Shown: positions 33,881 through 43,330 of the stretch, piece after piece | Layout of the letters: each line of letters opens with the position of its first letter | Position numbering within the stretch: position 1 is the stretch's first letter | Assembly: GCA_034440635.1 (NCBI GenBank) | Contig: JAOTON010001047.1 | Coordinates: 1 to 64,000, forward strand | Length of the DNA: 64,000 bases | Direction of reading: 5' to 3' | From: Lepas anatifera | Lineage: Eukaryota; Arthropoda; Thecostraca; Lepadidae | Notes under the pieces: generated by a model | What the model was told of the DNA's origin: nothing | Databases searched by the model: none | What the model saw: only the letters and a program-made list of their open reading frames with translations | Program-made: the position numbers and the translations under genes

Positions 33881-34277
33881 GCGACAATGAGGCATTAGCT
33901 GGTCACGTATTACGTACTCTCCCGGGTGCTTGGAAAGGCGTCAGAATGCCCTAGCTGACCAAAAAAATACTAAATTCTAAAACAATAGTTTTAATCACTA
34001 AATGATCTAATTGCATCTAGATTCGAGGGCGTAGGGCAATCAATTTTGAGCCGCACAGCCCAAACGGGGTACACCGCCTAGCGATCAAAGATTTTGTTTG
34101 TTTTGTTCTCAAACATTGGCAGGGGAATAAAAGAAAACTTTCAAGGTTGATGAGGTCACCATCCATCAACTGTTGCAAAAAGAATATTGACATTCTAAAA
34201 AACATAACTGGTTATGGAGGAACCTCTTGCAATTGAGCTTTTAGTGCCTTCCCAGCTATGATTTTTTTTGTTTTGTT
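33881..34277. other. Unassigned spacer
   Basis: No gene or repeat recognised between the minisatellite and the telomere-like array. Confidence 0.4.
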
Positions 34278-34552
34278 AACCTAACCTAACCTAACCTAGC
34301 CTAACCTAACCTAACCTAACCTAACCTAACCTAACCGAACCTAACCTAACCTAACCGAACCTAACCCTAACCGAACCTAACCTAACCTAGCCTAGCCTAA
34401 CCTAACCTAACCTAACCTAACCTAACCTAACCTAAACTAACCTAACCTAACCTAACCTAACCTAACCTAACCTAACCTAACCTAACCTAACCTAACCTAA
34501 CCTAACCTAACCTAACCTAACCTAACCTAACCTAACCTAACCTAACCTAACC
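34278..34552. repeat. Interstitial telomere-like array (CCTAA)n, i.e. (TTAGG)n
   Basis: About 54 units, mostly perfect CCTAA, with scattered CCGAA, CCTAG and CCCTAA variants concentrated in the left third. TTAGG is the ancestral arthropod telomere repeat, which is the best taxonomic clue in the window. Orientation is C-rich on the plus strand. Confidence 0.96.
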
Positions 34553-34656
34553 TGCTGCTGCTGCCGCGCTGCCGCTGCCGCTGCCGCTGCCGCTGCCGCT
34601 GCCGCTGCCGCTGCCGCTGCCGCTGCCGCTGCCGCTGCCGCTGCCGCTGCCGCTGC

Positions 34657-34705
<49 letters not shown>

Positions 34706-34706
34706 A
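34553..34706. repeat. (CTG/CCGCTG)n triplet and hexamer repeat
   Basis: CTG units, then about 17 CCGCTG units, then about 15 CTG units, abutting the telomere-like array. The minus-strand frame through it encodes only polyalanine and is an artefact of the repeat. Confidence 0.95.
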
Positions 34707-35086
34707 CGCAGCTTTCTTCACATAACTTGATTAATGAAATTAGACGATTTTTCTCGCTAGTGAATACCGGCCTGATCGAGCATGGGCAGCAGTATATCGC
34801 CACATGACTCTCTCAGACACAGGCTCACGTCAGCAAGATAAGGGATATTCACATTTCTTGACCCTTTATTAAAGATTCATAAACATCTAGACGGCATAAG
34901 GCATGCAAACACTTAGCAGTTTGGTATCTCTTGGAAAAGAGAGAAACTTGCAATAAGTACGCAAGACACTGATATTTTTGTAGCAGTCTAATCAACTACA
35001 GAATTTCGTGCTTTCCGTATTTTGTAGTAGTTGAATAGGACAATAAAAATATAACAGTATATGTAAATATAAAGAAATCCGGATAT
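34707..35086. other. Unassigned; short partial copy of a palindrome-arm sequence
   Basis: Near 34811 TCAGACACAGGCTCACGTCAG resembles 35110-35130 (TCAGACACAGGTTCTCGTCA), so a related fragment precedes the palindrome. There is no gene. Confidence 0.5.
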
Positions 35087-36148
35087 AAAAAGCACTGGTG
35101 GTTGTATGTTCAGACACAGGTTCTCGTCAGAATCATGCAGTAATTATAAGAATTAGTCATAGTGTAGCCAGACCTCGAATTGAGCTTTACAAAAATGCTT
35201 CTTAGAATGTATTGTTTAAAAAGAGGATGTCGTGACAATGATCTTGAAACTTCTAACCTAATAGTAATGCCGACAATACAGCAAAACTAGACCTCACTGG
35301 AGTATCTCAATCGGTTATTTGTATATTTTTCTTATTATATATTTTATTATTTTACTTGACTGCAGCTAAAATGCTATCGGCTAGCGATAATAACTTATTT
35401 AGCACTGGTACGCGTGTTACTAGATCGGTGTAATGACTCCAAAATGTTCTATTTAACTCAGCCCGATGTTATATTACTATAAATACTTCGCTCGAATTAT
35501 GTAATGGAGATATATGTACAATAATATAATATAATAAAATAATAGTATAAACACACACACACATACACACACGTATATATATATATATATATTTATATGT
35601 ATATATACGTGTGTGTATGTGTGTGTGTTTATAATATTATTATATTATATTATATTATTGTACATATATCTCCATTACATAATTCGAGCGAGGCACTTAT
35701 AGTAAGATAACTTCGGGCTGAGTTAAATAGAACATTTTTGAGTCATTACACCGATCTAGTAACACGTGTACCAGTGCTAAATAAGTTATTATCGTTAGCA
35801 TTTTAGCTGCAGTCAAGCAAAAAACAAAATAAAAACATAAATATACAAATAAGCGATTAAGATACATCAGCGAATTTTCCGCTATTAACGAAAAGCTAGT
35901 GTTTGGCTATAATAGAAAAGTCTGTTACACAATTACTGGTCTGGTTTTGTTGCACTGTCGTCATTACTCTTAAGTTAGAGGTAGCAGGATCGTTGTCGTT
36001 ACGACATCCTTCTTTAATAATTCACTTTAAAAGGCGTTTTTGTGAAGCTCAAATCGAGGTCTGGCTACACAATGACAGAATTTTTTTATATTAATTACAT
36101 GATTCTGATGAAGGGCTGTGCCCGAATATACAATCTTCAGTGCTTTTT
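35087..36148. repeat. 1.06-kb imperfect palindrome centred on a CA/TA tract
   Basis: The left arm (35087-35590) is repeated inverted as the right arm (about 35597-36148) with moderate divergence. Matching pairs include AAAAGCACTG with CAGTGCTTTT, GTAGCCAGACCTCGA with TCGAGGTCTGGCTAC, ACTGCAGCTAAAATGCTA with TAGCATTTTAGCTGCAGT, and GGAGATATATGTACAATAAT with its complement. The centre is (CA)n-TATA-(TG)n, itself symmetrical. No coding frame is seen. It could be a foldback element or two retroelement tails fused head-to-head. Confidence 0.9.
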
Positions 36149-36545
36149 ACATTTGCTTTCGAGGGGATAGGCCTGTGAACACCTTATCAATTTATCATTA
36201 TACTCCTCGCCGCAGCACTCCAAAACCTATCACCGTTTGAAAAAAGCTGACTGATTAAAACAAACAACCCCCCCCCCGATCGACAATCTTGGATCCGCCT
36301 ATGACCGGCTGTAACGGCGAATGGCGCTCCACCGACAGTAGCGAGGAGTCGCGCTTGGATGGTCCAAGGCACCGTCGGTAACGAAGAATGGTACTCGGAG
36401 GGTCCGAGGCACCGGCAGGGAGAGGGGGACGAATTGAGACCTTACCTCCAATGTCGAGTCTGGTTGACTGGCTCCACGGTTAGTAGAGACACTACTGGCC
36501 CTTCGTCCCCGGCGCAACCCCGACATCGTAGAGAGAGAAATGTAC
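36149..36545. other. Unassigned; contains an element terminus
   Basis: CTTGGATCCGCCTATGA at 36288 recurs as CCTGGATCCGCCTATGA at 37415, each after a run of C and a GATCG block. This is probably the terminus of a dispersed element whose other end I could not locate. Confidence 0.45.
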
Positions 36546-36760
36546 ATACATATGTTACAGGGAAAGTGCGAAATCCGGGATTTCGCGAACTCCCTAAGGG
36601 ATTTCGCGAAATCACTGACCAGCCAGGGAGTTCGCGAAATCCCTAGGGAGTTCGCGAAATCCCTGGGTGACCAGGAGTTCGCGAAATCCCTGGACTTAGA
36701 AGTCAGGGAGTTCGCGAAATCCCGGATAAACACTCAGGGAGTTCGCGAATTCCCTGACAT
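36546..36760. repeat. Cluster of TTCGCGAA palindromes, locus 1
   Basis: Seven TTCGCGAA cores at 36582, 36603, 36631, 36651, 36678, 36711 and 36742, each within AGGGAGTTCGCGAAATCCCT or the more symmetrical GGGATTTCGCGAAATCCC. Spacing is 20-33 bp. The leading sequence GTTACAGGGAAAGTGCGAAA is shared with locus 2 in inverted orientation. Confidence 0.95.
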
Positions 36761-37985
36761 TTAGTCAGCTCAAGGATGACTAGCTAGGATTGCGGACTAT
36801 TGTTCTTATGATTTATTTCAAACAGTAACCGGACATTTTCCGTAAAAATCACGTATAAGGGAGGTTTTAAGCTTTAGGAAGGTTTTAAGCTAAATATAAG
36901 GAAGGTCATAATTTTATTTTTGAGGTCGTAGCGATACGTTTATCAAGTTTCGCTCATAAATATTGTACTGCAATGTAAAAGTTCAGTTGCTGCTGATTGC
37001 AGTTGCTGTGGATCGCGGGAGAGGACAACACTGGCCCCTGGCGGTTCCAAAACGCCCTGGTCCACTCCTGAAATTGTGTTTCCCACACACTCCCCACAAA
37101 ATACACCTTCGCCTTTACTGTGATTTGGTACTTGGTTATTTTAAATTCATTATATATTTTGTACGCGGATATAGGGGGACAAAGGGGGGCAGGTGCCCCG
37201 CCCCCCCCGATCGACCCTCGGCGCCCCCTGAAATGGTCACGGCGCCACTTTGAAATGTCACTTTCCATTCCCCGTCCCTAGGGATGTACGAATGGGCGCC
37301 CACCGATAGAATTTTTCGCCCACCTGATAGGTTTTTCGGTAAAAAAAGGCACTCCCCTGGTCCGAATGGCGCCCCCGCCTTCTCCCCCGGGGAGATGCCC
37401 CCCCGATCGGAAATCCTGGATCCGCCTATGATAGATCTGTATATTTAGTATTATACATATACAGTGCATGGAGTCAGCATAACTACCCAAGTATTCGATA
37501 AAAAGTGGTCTACGCTATCACCACGTTTCATAATTATGTGACGCTACGGTTATTTTATATCAAATCTACATCACAGAATAACGTTATGGTATTTTGTGTA
37601 GGTTGCATTATTATGGAATTTTACCCACAGATACGATAAAGAAAATGGTACGAAATCCATGGCTTGATAACTAGCATAAATCTGGGCACAGCACAGTTAA
37701 AAAATGGCAGAAATATTTGCGCTACTGAAAAATGGAATAAATGCTCGGCAATGGCGCAACGCACTTACTTTTGAGCAAAACACGCCATCCGAAAAAGAAT
37801 GTGCCCGACGCTCACATTTTTGAAAACTCATCACGTGTCTTTTGGCTGGTGGTGTCGATGAGGTGCCGGTCACCGAGATCAATTGCAAAGTCTCTTATGA
37901 CTATGCCTTTTGATGGTTTAAAATAATCACAGTCAAAAACGTTTGGTATGAGTCTGAAACTAGTTTCGCGGCATGCAATTTTTAA
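36761..37985. other. No recognisable gene
   Basis: Includes a C-rich element-end-like segment (37190-37433). The rest is AT-rich and unassigned. Confidence 0.4.
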
Positions 37986-38843
37986 GACGTGCAATGCCAG
38001 GGGTCTGAGCCACCTTCACCCTGACGAGGGGGTGGGTTACGCCCCCCTCCCCCTAAAATATAAAAACTACGCTAACTAGAGAAAAAGTAAATGACGTTAA
38101 GTAGCACAGCCTAAGCTTTAAAGGATTCATACATTCTCTATACATTCTTTTGTCGGGTAAAATCTGACGGCATTGGAAGCCAAAAAATGGCATAATATGG
38201 ATATGGTGATATAACTGAAATACATTTCTTCAGTCCCACCATCTGATGTAGAAGAGATACAATATATATGGATTCACTATCTGAAGCTTTTCTGCAAGCG
38301 ACGTCGAATGATTAATAATGTGACTATTCTAGGTCAAAGCTAAGATTTGACCTGACCTTGGATCAGGTCAATATCGAATTGGGTCAGAATGCATATCATT
38401 AGAACTGCAGAAACAAGACAACCCCAATGATGCCAAAATATACAATTTAGCTCCGTTCCCAACAAAATTATTATGTTTAAACCATTTTACCGATACTTTT
38501 CCAACGGTGTCATCATGACTCATAATTGACCTTAGGTCATTGACTTCAGAAGTCCTAAAAAGGTGATGTGTACTCAATCGGCCCTTTATTCAATACGAAT
38601 TTTAGATTGATAAATTAAGCTGTTCCTTGCTCATGTTGTTTTCTTCTTTTTTTTTGGAGATGAGGTCACTTGACCTGCACTGATGTCCTGACCTGAAATG
38701 ACCTGAGCCGAAAATGTTGACAGGAGTTGTAAAAAGCTTCAGAAAAAACTGTACTGGGTACAGCAGCGCTGCGCGTAGCCGTTTTAAAGACTGCGAAAAA
38801 CCCAAGGGGTATGGTTACCCAGCCCCCGCCCCGGCCATGCACG
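37986..38843. mobile_element. Diverged TTAA-family element T1-N
   Basis: TTAA at 37982-37985 is followed by GACGTGCAATGCCAGGGGTC, a decayed T1 end, then GAGCCACCTTCACCCTGACG. The interior shows the T1 order of AGGTCA/TGACCT blocks (38330-38390, 38660-38710) and a CAGCGCTGCGCG hairpin. It ends CGGCCATGCACGTA, with the right TTAA lost. Confidence 0.75.
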
Positions 38844-39227
38844 TACTCGGTACGAAGTCGGTCAGGTGCACCAACTGTAAGTACCGTTAGAAACTAAATT
38901 CTGAAGCGCTTCTTTCCAACTCACTTATCCAGCATCTACAGAGAGATCATTATCATATCACAACCCTCATTACTACATAAAAGAGAAATGCTGCTTATCT
39001 GATGGCCATTTCGTATTACAATCTGGGTAAGGAAAACACAATAATGCTATATTATTTTTTGCATTAAGTTCATTAATGTATTCCAAAACTTTGGCCAATC
39101 TTTACAGGTACGGTTCGGCTATACTAAGATAAATTTTCAGAGCTGCAACAACGAAATAATTATTCTGCAAATTAACTTAGACCATATCTCTGTTTTCAGT
39201 TTATCAGCATATCAGAAGCGTTATACA

Positions 39228-39272
39228 GTTTCAGCTATAGCTGAACATAAGCCGACAACTATAGTTGTCGGC
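39228..39272. repeat. Two adjacent perfect palindromes
   Basis: TTCAGCTATAGCTGAA (39228-39244 region) is followed within 10 bp by a 22-bp perfect palindrome at 39251-39272, whose half is GCCGACAACTA. Nearby DNA (38844-39960) is otherwise unassigned; open frames on both strands at 39454-39739 overlap each other and show no motif. Confidence 0.8.
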
Positions 39273-39968
39273 ATAAACAGGATACGGAATAAAACAGTTG
39301 TTGCGCATATTTGCCATGTGCTATCTTATTGCATATTGTCATAACCGTGGCTGGAGCACTTAAGCTTGAAGTGCATTTGCTAGCCCACCGGAATCGACAA
39401 TAAAATTTCTGAAAGCCTTGGCAATGACCAAACGATGACAGGCGTGCCGCTTCTTACACCGAGAGCTTTTTCGAGGCCGACACTTCCTCCTGAATCACAA
39501 TATTGTTATTAGAAAATTTGTGGACGTCCGTAGTACATTCCAACATAGACATAGCTAAAATAGACCTTTGTGAAAGTATACCAGTTCTTTGTCCGTTTCT
39601 TACGGCACAATACTTTCCATCAGGAGTTTGCTTTGTTAAGGAATTAAGATATTCATTACAGATGACAATGAAAAAAGTAGTGGAATCTCTAGTTTGTTTT
39701 GAGCCCCCACCCTCCACACCTACGGTTCATATTGCATAAACCATGCACCTCAAGGAAGGCTAGTGACTCGAATAGTTCGCAGCGGGCACAAGGACCCGGT
39801 GTGAGGTAGAGCTGAGGGTATAAAATTAATTTTCAAAAAATAAATATCAGGCCGACATAAAATCAAGCAAAATACATCATAGAAAGAGAAAACATGGACG
39901 GGGAGTGTAAAACCAGATCACTGAAGGATCATTCTTCGGATTTAAACTATATGGCATATTGGCATGTT

Positions 39969-40188
39969 AGGGATTTCGCGAAATCCCTGAAAAGCATTCA
40001 AGTAGTTCGCGAAATCACTGAAGTTTCAGTGAGTTCGCGAAATCCCTAGGAGTTCGCGAAATCCCTGGTCGGCCAGTGATTTCGCGAACTCCCTAGGGAT
40101 TTCGCGAACTCCTGGCTGGTCAGTGATTTCGCGAAATCCCTAGGGAGTTCGCGAAATCCCGGATTTCGCACTTTCCCTGTAACACATA
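39969..40188. repeat. Cluster of TTCGCGAA palindromes, locus 2 (inverted)
   Basis: Eight TTCGCGAA cores at 39975, 40006, 40034, 40053, 40081, 40101, 40128 and 40148. The boundary sequence TTTCGCACTTTCCCTGTAAC on the right is the inverse of the left boundary of locus 1, so the two loci are copies of one repeat in opposite orientation. Confidence 0.95.
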
Positions 40189-41200
40189 AACTGATTTTCA
40201 GGAGGAAGGCGCTTCTCCCGAAAATCTTGCGCACCGGTCCGAAAATGGAATCTGCAGTCCCTGAGCTGGGAACGGCAGTCGTGAGCCCAGGCGGCACGAA
40301 TTGGAGCGAAAGTGATAAGCCAGGGTGCGGTATTCAATAGCCGAGGCGGTAGCGATGAGTTGGAGGCGTCATGGAACAGGGTGACAGTGATATTTCGAGT
40401 ATATTACTGGTGGGCCACTGTCAGCAGTGATGAGCCAGGTGCTGTTTGAATCAGGACGGCAGTGATAAGTCAGGGCTGGCATGAATTAGGGTGGCAGTGA
40501 TAGGCAGGAGGCGGCAGTGATTAACCAAGGCGGCATAAATCAGGGTGCTAGTAGTGAACCGGGGGCGGCATGAATCAGGGCAGCAATGCTGAGCCGGGGG
40601 GCGACGCACGTATTAGGGGTAGTCATTATGATTGGGTGTGCTCGCTCACCCCAAAGAGATAGAACATTTTACCCCTGGCTGACACTAAAACAGTAAAAGC
40701 ACGGAAGCAGCAGTCTACCATTTACTCGGTTTGGAGAATTCCTCCAATAGGCAAACAGACGATTAGACGATATTTGGCTGCTGTTTGCTTTCTGGAATGG
40801 TGTTACAGATTCCTGCTGACAAAACTGTGCTGACAGCAGGACTTAAGTTTGGCTGGTTTTGGAGGGCCATGGTCTCCTCGGCAGTGATAAACCAGGGACC
40901 GCAGTGATCAGTAGGGAGGGGGGAGAGAGCAGCGAGGATTCGAGGGAGGAAGTGTCTAACCAGAGCCGGCTCATAATATATGGGTTGATTAAAAAAACGG
41001 GGACTGTATTGATTAGCCAGGGGTGGCGTAAATCAGGGCAGTAGTGATTAATCAGGGCGGCAGTGATGAAACAGGGGAGACACTGATCAGCCAGTGGGCA
41101 GGAGTGATGAACCAGGGGCGGCAGTGATCAGCCGGGAGAAGGTCCACCATCATATTGGTGTTTTAGGGTACACCGATATATAGGGTCCTACGGCGCCCAT
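40189..41200. repeat. Repeat H copy 3 and scattered minisatellite
   Basis: Decayed GATNAGCCAGGGNGGCANT units at 40240-40640 run into the H-type ending GATTGGGTGTGCTCGCTCACC...TTTTACCCCTG at about 40675. More units follow at 40860-41130 after a unique stretch. Confidence 0.75.
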
Positions 41201-42519
41201 AGCACTAAATCAAATACGTAAATAGGACATTTCCGCACGAGCTTCCACAAGTCAGGTGGTAAAACAGGTCAGGTTGTGAATATTGTATCAGAAGATTATA
41301 TAAAAAGAAATTAATTGAATACATAAAATACAATATAAATACTGAAAAAATGACTTCAGCACTTTTACAAGACATACTAAGGTCACCGACTAGGTAAAAT
41401 GAGAATTGACGTGATGTAAAAACTGAAATACTATTAGAATGAATATATGACATTAAAACTAACGCGCCTCAGATATGACATGATGCTAGTGATATTCACA
41501 GAAGCATGCTCCCCCACAACGCTCACAGTCCAGATATCCCCAGGATGCTCACTGCCCCGGGAGACGGCAGTGACGAACCAGGGGTGACAGTGATTAGCCA
41601 AGGGCGGCAACTATCAGTCAGGGGCGGCAGTCATCCGTCAGGGGGGCGGCAGTGATCGGCCAGGGGGTAGTTATCAGTCAGGGGGAAGTTATCCGTCAGG
41701 GGCGGCAGTGATCAGCCAGGGGGCGGCAATATCAGTTAGGTGGCGGCAGTTATCAGCCAGGGGCGGCAGTGCTTAGGCAAGGGCGGCAGTTATCAGCCAG
41801 GGGGTGGTATTTATCAGCCAGTGGGCGGCACTGATCAGCCAGGAGCGGCAGTGTTCAGCCAGGGGGTCGCAGTTACCAGCTAGGGAGCGGCAGTATCAGT
41901 CAGGGGACGGCAGCGATCAGCCAGGGGCGGCAGTAATCAACCAGGGGGCGGCAGTTATCAGTCAGGGGCGGAAGCGATCAGCCAGGGGGCGGCAGTGATA
42001 AGCTAGGGGCGGCATTTAGCAGTCAGGGGGCGGTACTTATCCGTCAGGGGCGGCAGTGATCAGGCAGGGTCGGCAGTTATCAGCCAGGGGCCGGCAGTTA
42101 TCAGTCAGGGGGCGGCAGTTATAAGTCAGATGACGGCGGTAATCAGCCAGGGGGCGGAATTTAATGAACCACGGGTGACAGCGATTAGCCAAGGGGGCGA
42201 CTGTGACGAACCATGGGCGGCAGAGATCAGCCGGGGGCGGCAGTGTGACCAGGGGCGGCAGTGACCAGCAATCTGATCAGTGATGAGCCAAAGGCAGCAG
42301 TAATCATCCGGGGGGAGGGCGGCAGTGATTAACTGTTGGTGGCAGTGGCGGCACAAATCAATGCAGAAGTGATGAGATAGGGATGGCACTGTTCAGAGCA
42401 GCGGTGATAAGCCAGGGGCGGCACATGTATTGGGGGGTGCTCAACACATGATTGGGGGTGCTCAAATTAGGATTGGGGGTGCTCAGGCACCACCAAAGAG
42501 ATAGAAAATTACACCCCTG
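41201..42519. mobile_element. Minisatellite-bearing repeat H, copy 2 (no TTAA insertion)
   Basis: Contains the same left region as copy 1 (AAGGTCACCGACTAGGTAAA), the uninterrupted target ACATTAAAACTAACGCG near 41449, CAGATATGACATGATGCTAG, about 40 units of the GATCAGCCAGGGGCGGCAGT minisatellite (41570-42440), and the ending GGGGGTGCTCAGGCACCACC...TTACACCCCTG. Confidence 0.8.
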
Positions 42520-42679
42520 ATCACATGAATACAATAACGACAACTCTCACTAAAATCTTCGAAATCCCCTATATATAACTATGCTTTCGTTTCCTTTGCT
42601 TCAATACAGATTAAAATACGTCTCTTTTCGTTCATATATGTCTCACTGGATCCTCGGATCTTCAATTTTTTCTCCAAAA

Positions 42680-42935
42680 TTCCCAGGATGACAAAAATAT
42701 TGCGTCAGAAAGGTCACGTGACCCCCTTTGAGGTGGCTATACCTTCTGATTGGTCAATTGTGATTTCTTAAAAATCGCATATTTCTGTTATAATATTATT
42801 TTATGCTGTAGTTTTTTTAATAATTTTTTCTTTAACAGTTCAAAACTTTCAACTCACTGCTTAGGAAAAATACGACCATTTTTTTTGGAGAAATTGATAG
42901 CCCTAGCCGTGTGTACTAGGGTGTGTCGTCAATCA
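42680..42935. repeat. Diverged interspersed repeat (second copy 12700-12980)
   Basis: See the partner at 12700. Shared order: GGTCACGTGACC-type start, CTTCTGATTGGT, a T-rich tract, then ATAGCCCTAGCCG. Confidence 0.5.
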
Positions 42936-43062
42936 CAAAAGCAGTTGATAATATATAATTATTTTGCGCAAGACTCTAGAATGATGATACCTGAAAGAAT
43001 TTCGGCTCAAAATTAAAATTCCAGCCTGCGCGAGACACTTCCCTGCAAACGAGACACTTTGC

Positions 43063-43330
43063 CGCCCCGGTAGCTCAGTTGGTAGAGCGTTGGGCTCCGG
43101 CCCGCTGCTCAGAAGCATGCAGTGGCAGTGCATGTCCAGGCTTGGGATCGGTTCCCCTGAGACGCTCCGGCGCTCAATAGTTTACCCGACGTATAGGTCG
43201 GCTGGCAACTGACTGGTGAGAGGGTGACCTGAGCGGGGCGGCCGTCCCTGTGCTTTGTGGGACGTTAAACTTTGGCTTCTAAATTAACCCTCCATTGAGG
43301 AAGTTACTCGTTCGGGTGGTGGGGTCGGGG
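43063..43330 (+). mobile_element. tRNA-derived SINE
   Basis: The head reads CCCCGGTAGCTCAGTTGGTA with a good box A. Box B lies at GGGATCGGTTCCCC (43144-43157), about 70 bp further on, wider than in a real tRNA. A tRNA-unrelated body follows to about 43330, with GGGACGTTAAACTTTGG. The box spacing and the imperfect stems argue for a SINE rather than a functional tRNA gene. Confidence 0.65.

Noticed and set aside
34537..34803. Minus-strand polyalanine frame
   Set aside because: Translation of the CTG/CCGCTG repeat, with no flanking protein similarity.
36099..36130. Hammerhead ribozyme in the right palindrome arm (CTGATGA, GGGC-TGT-GCCC, GAA)
   Set aside because: The CUGANGA and GAA boxes are present, but there is an extra base before stem II, the base after GAA is T, and no stem III or stem I partner is visible. 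The left arm does not preserve the stem.
36546..36760. CRISPR-like array
   Set aside because: The repeated palindromes are short, variably spaced and in a eukaryotic transposon-rich context. Spacers are not of uniform length and no cas gene is present.
39454..39739. Overlapping sense and antisense frames of about 80 residues
   Set aside because: Neither has a recognisable domain and both share the same DNA, so I cannot support either as a gene.
43063..43160. Functional tRNA gene
   Set aside because: Box A and box B are good, but they are too far apart and the acceptor and anticodon stems do not pair. A tRNA-derived SINE fits better.
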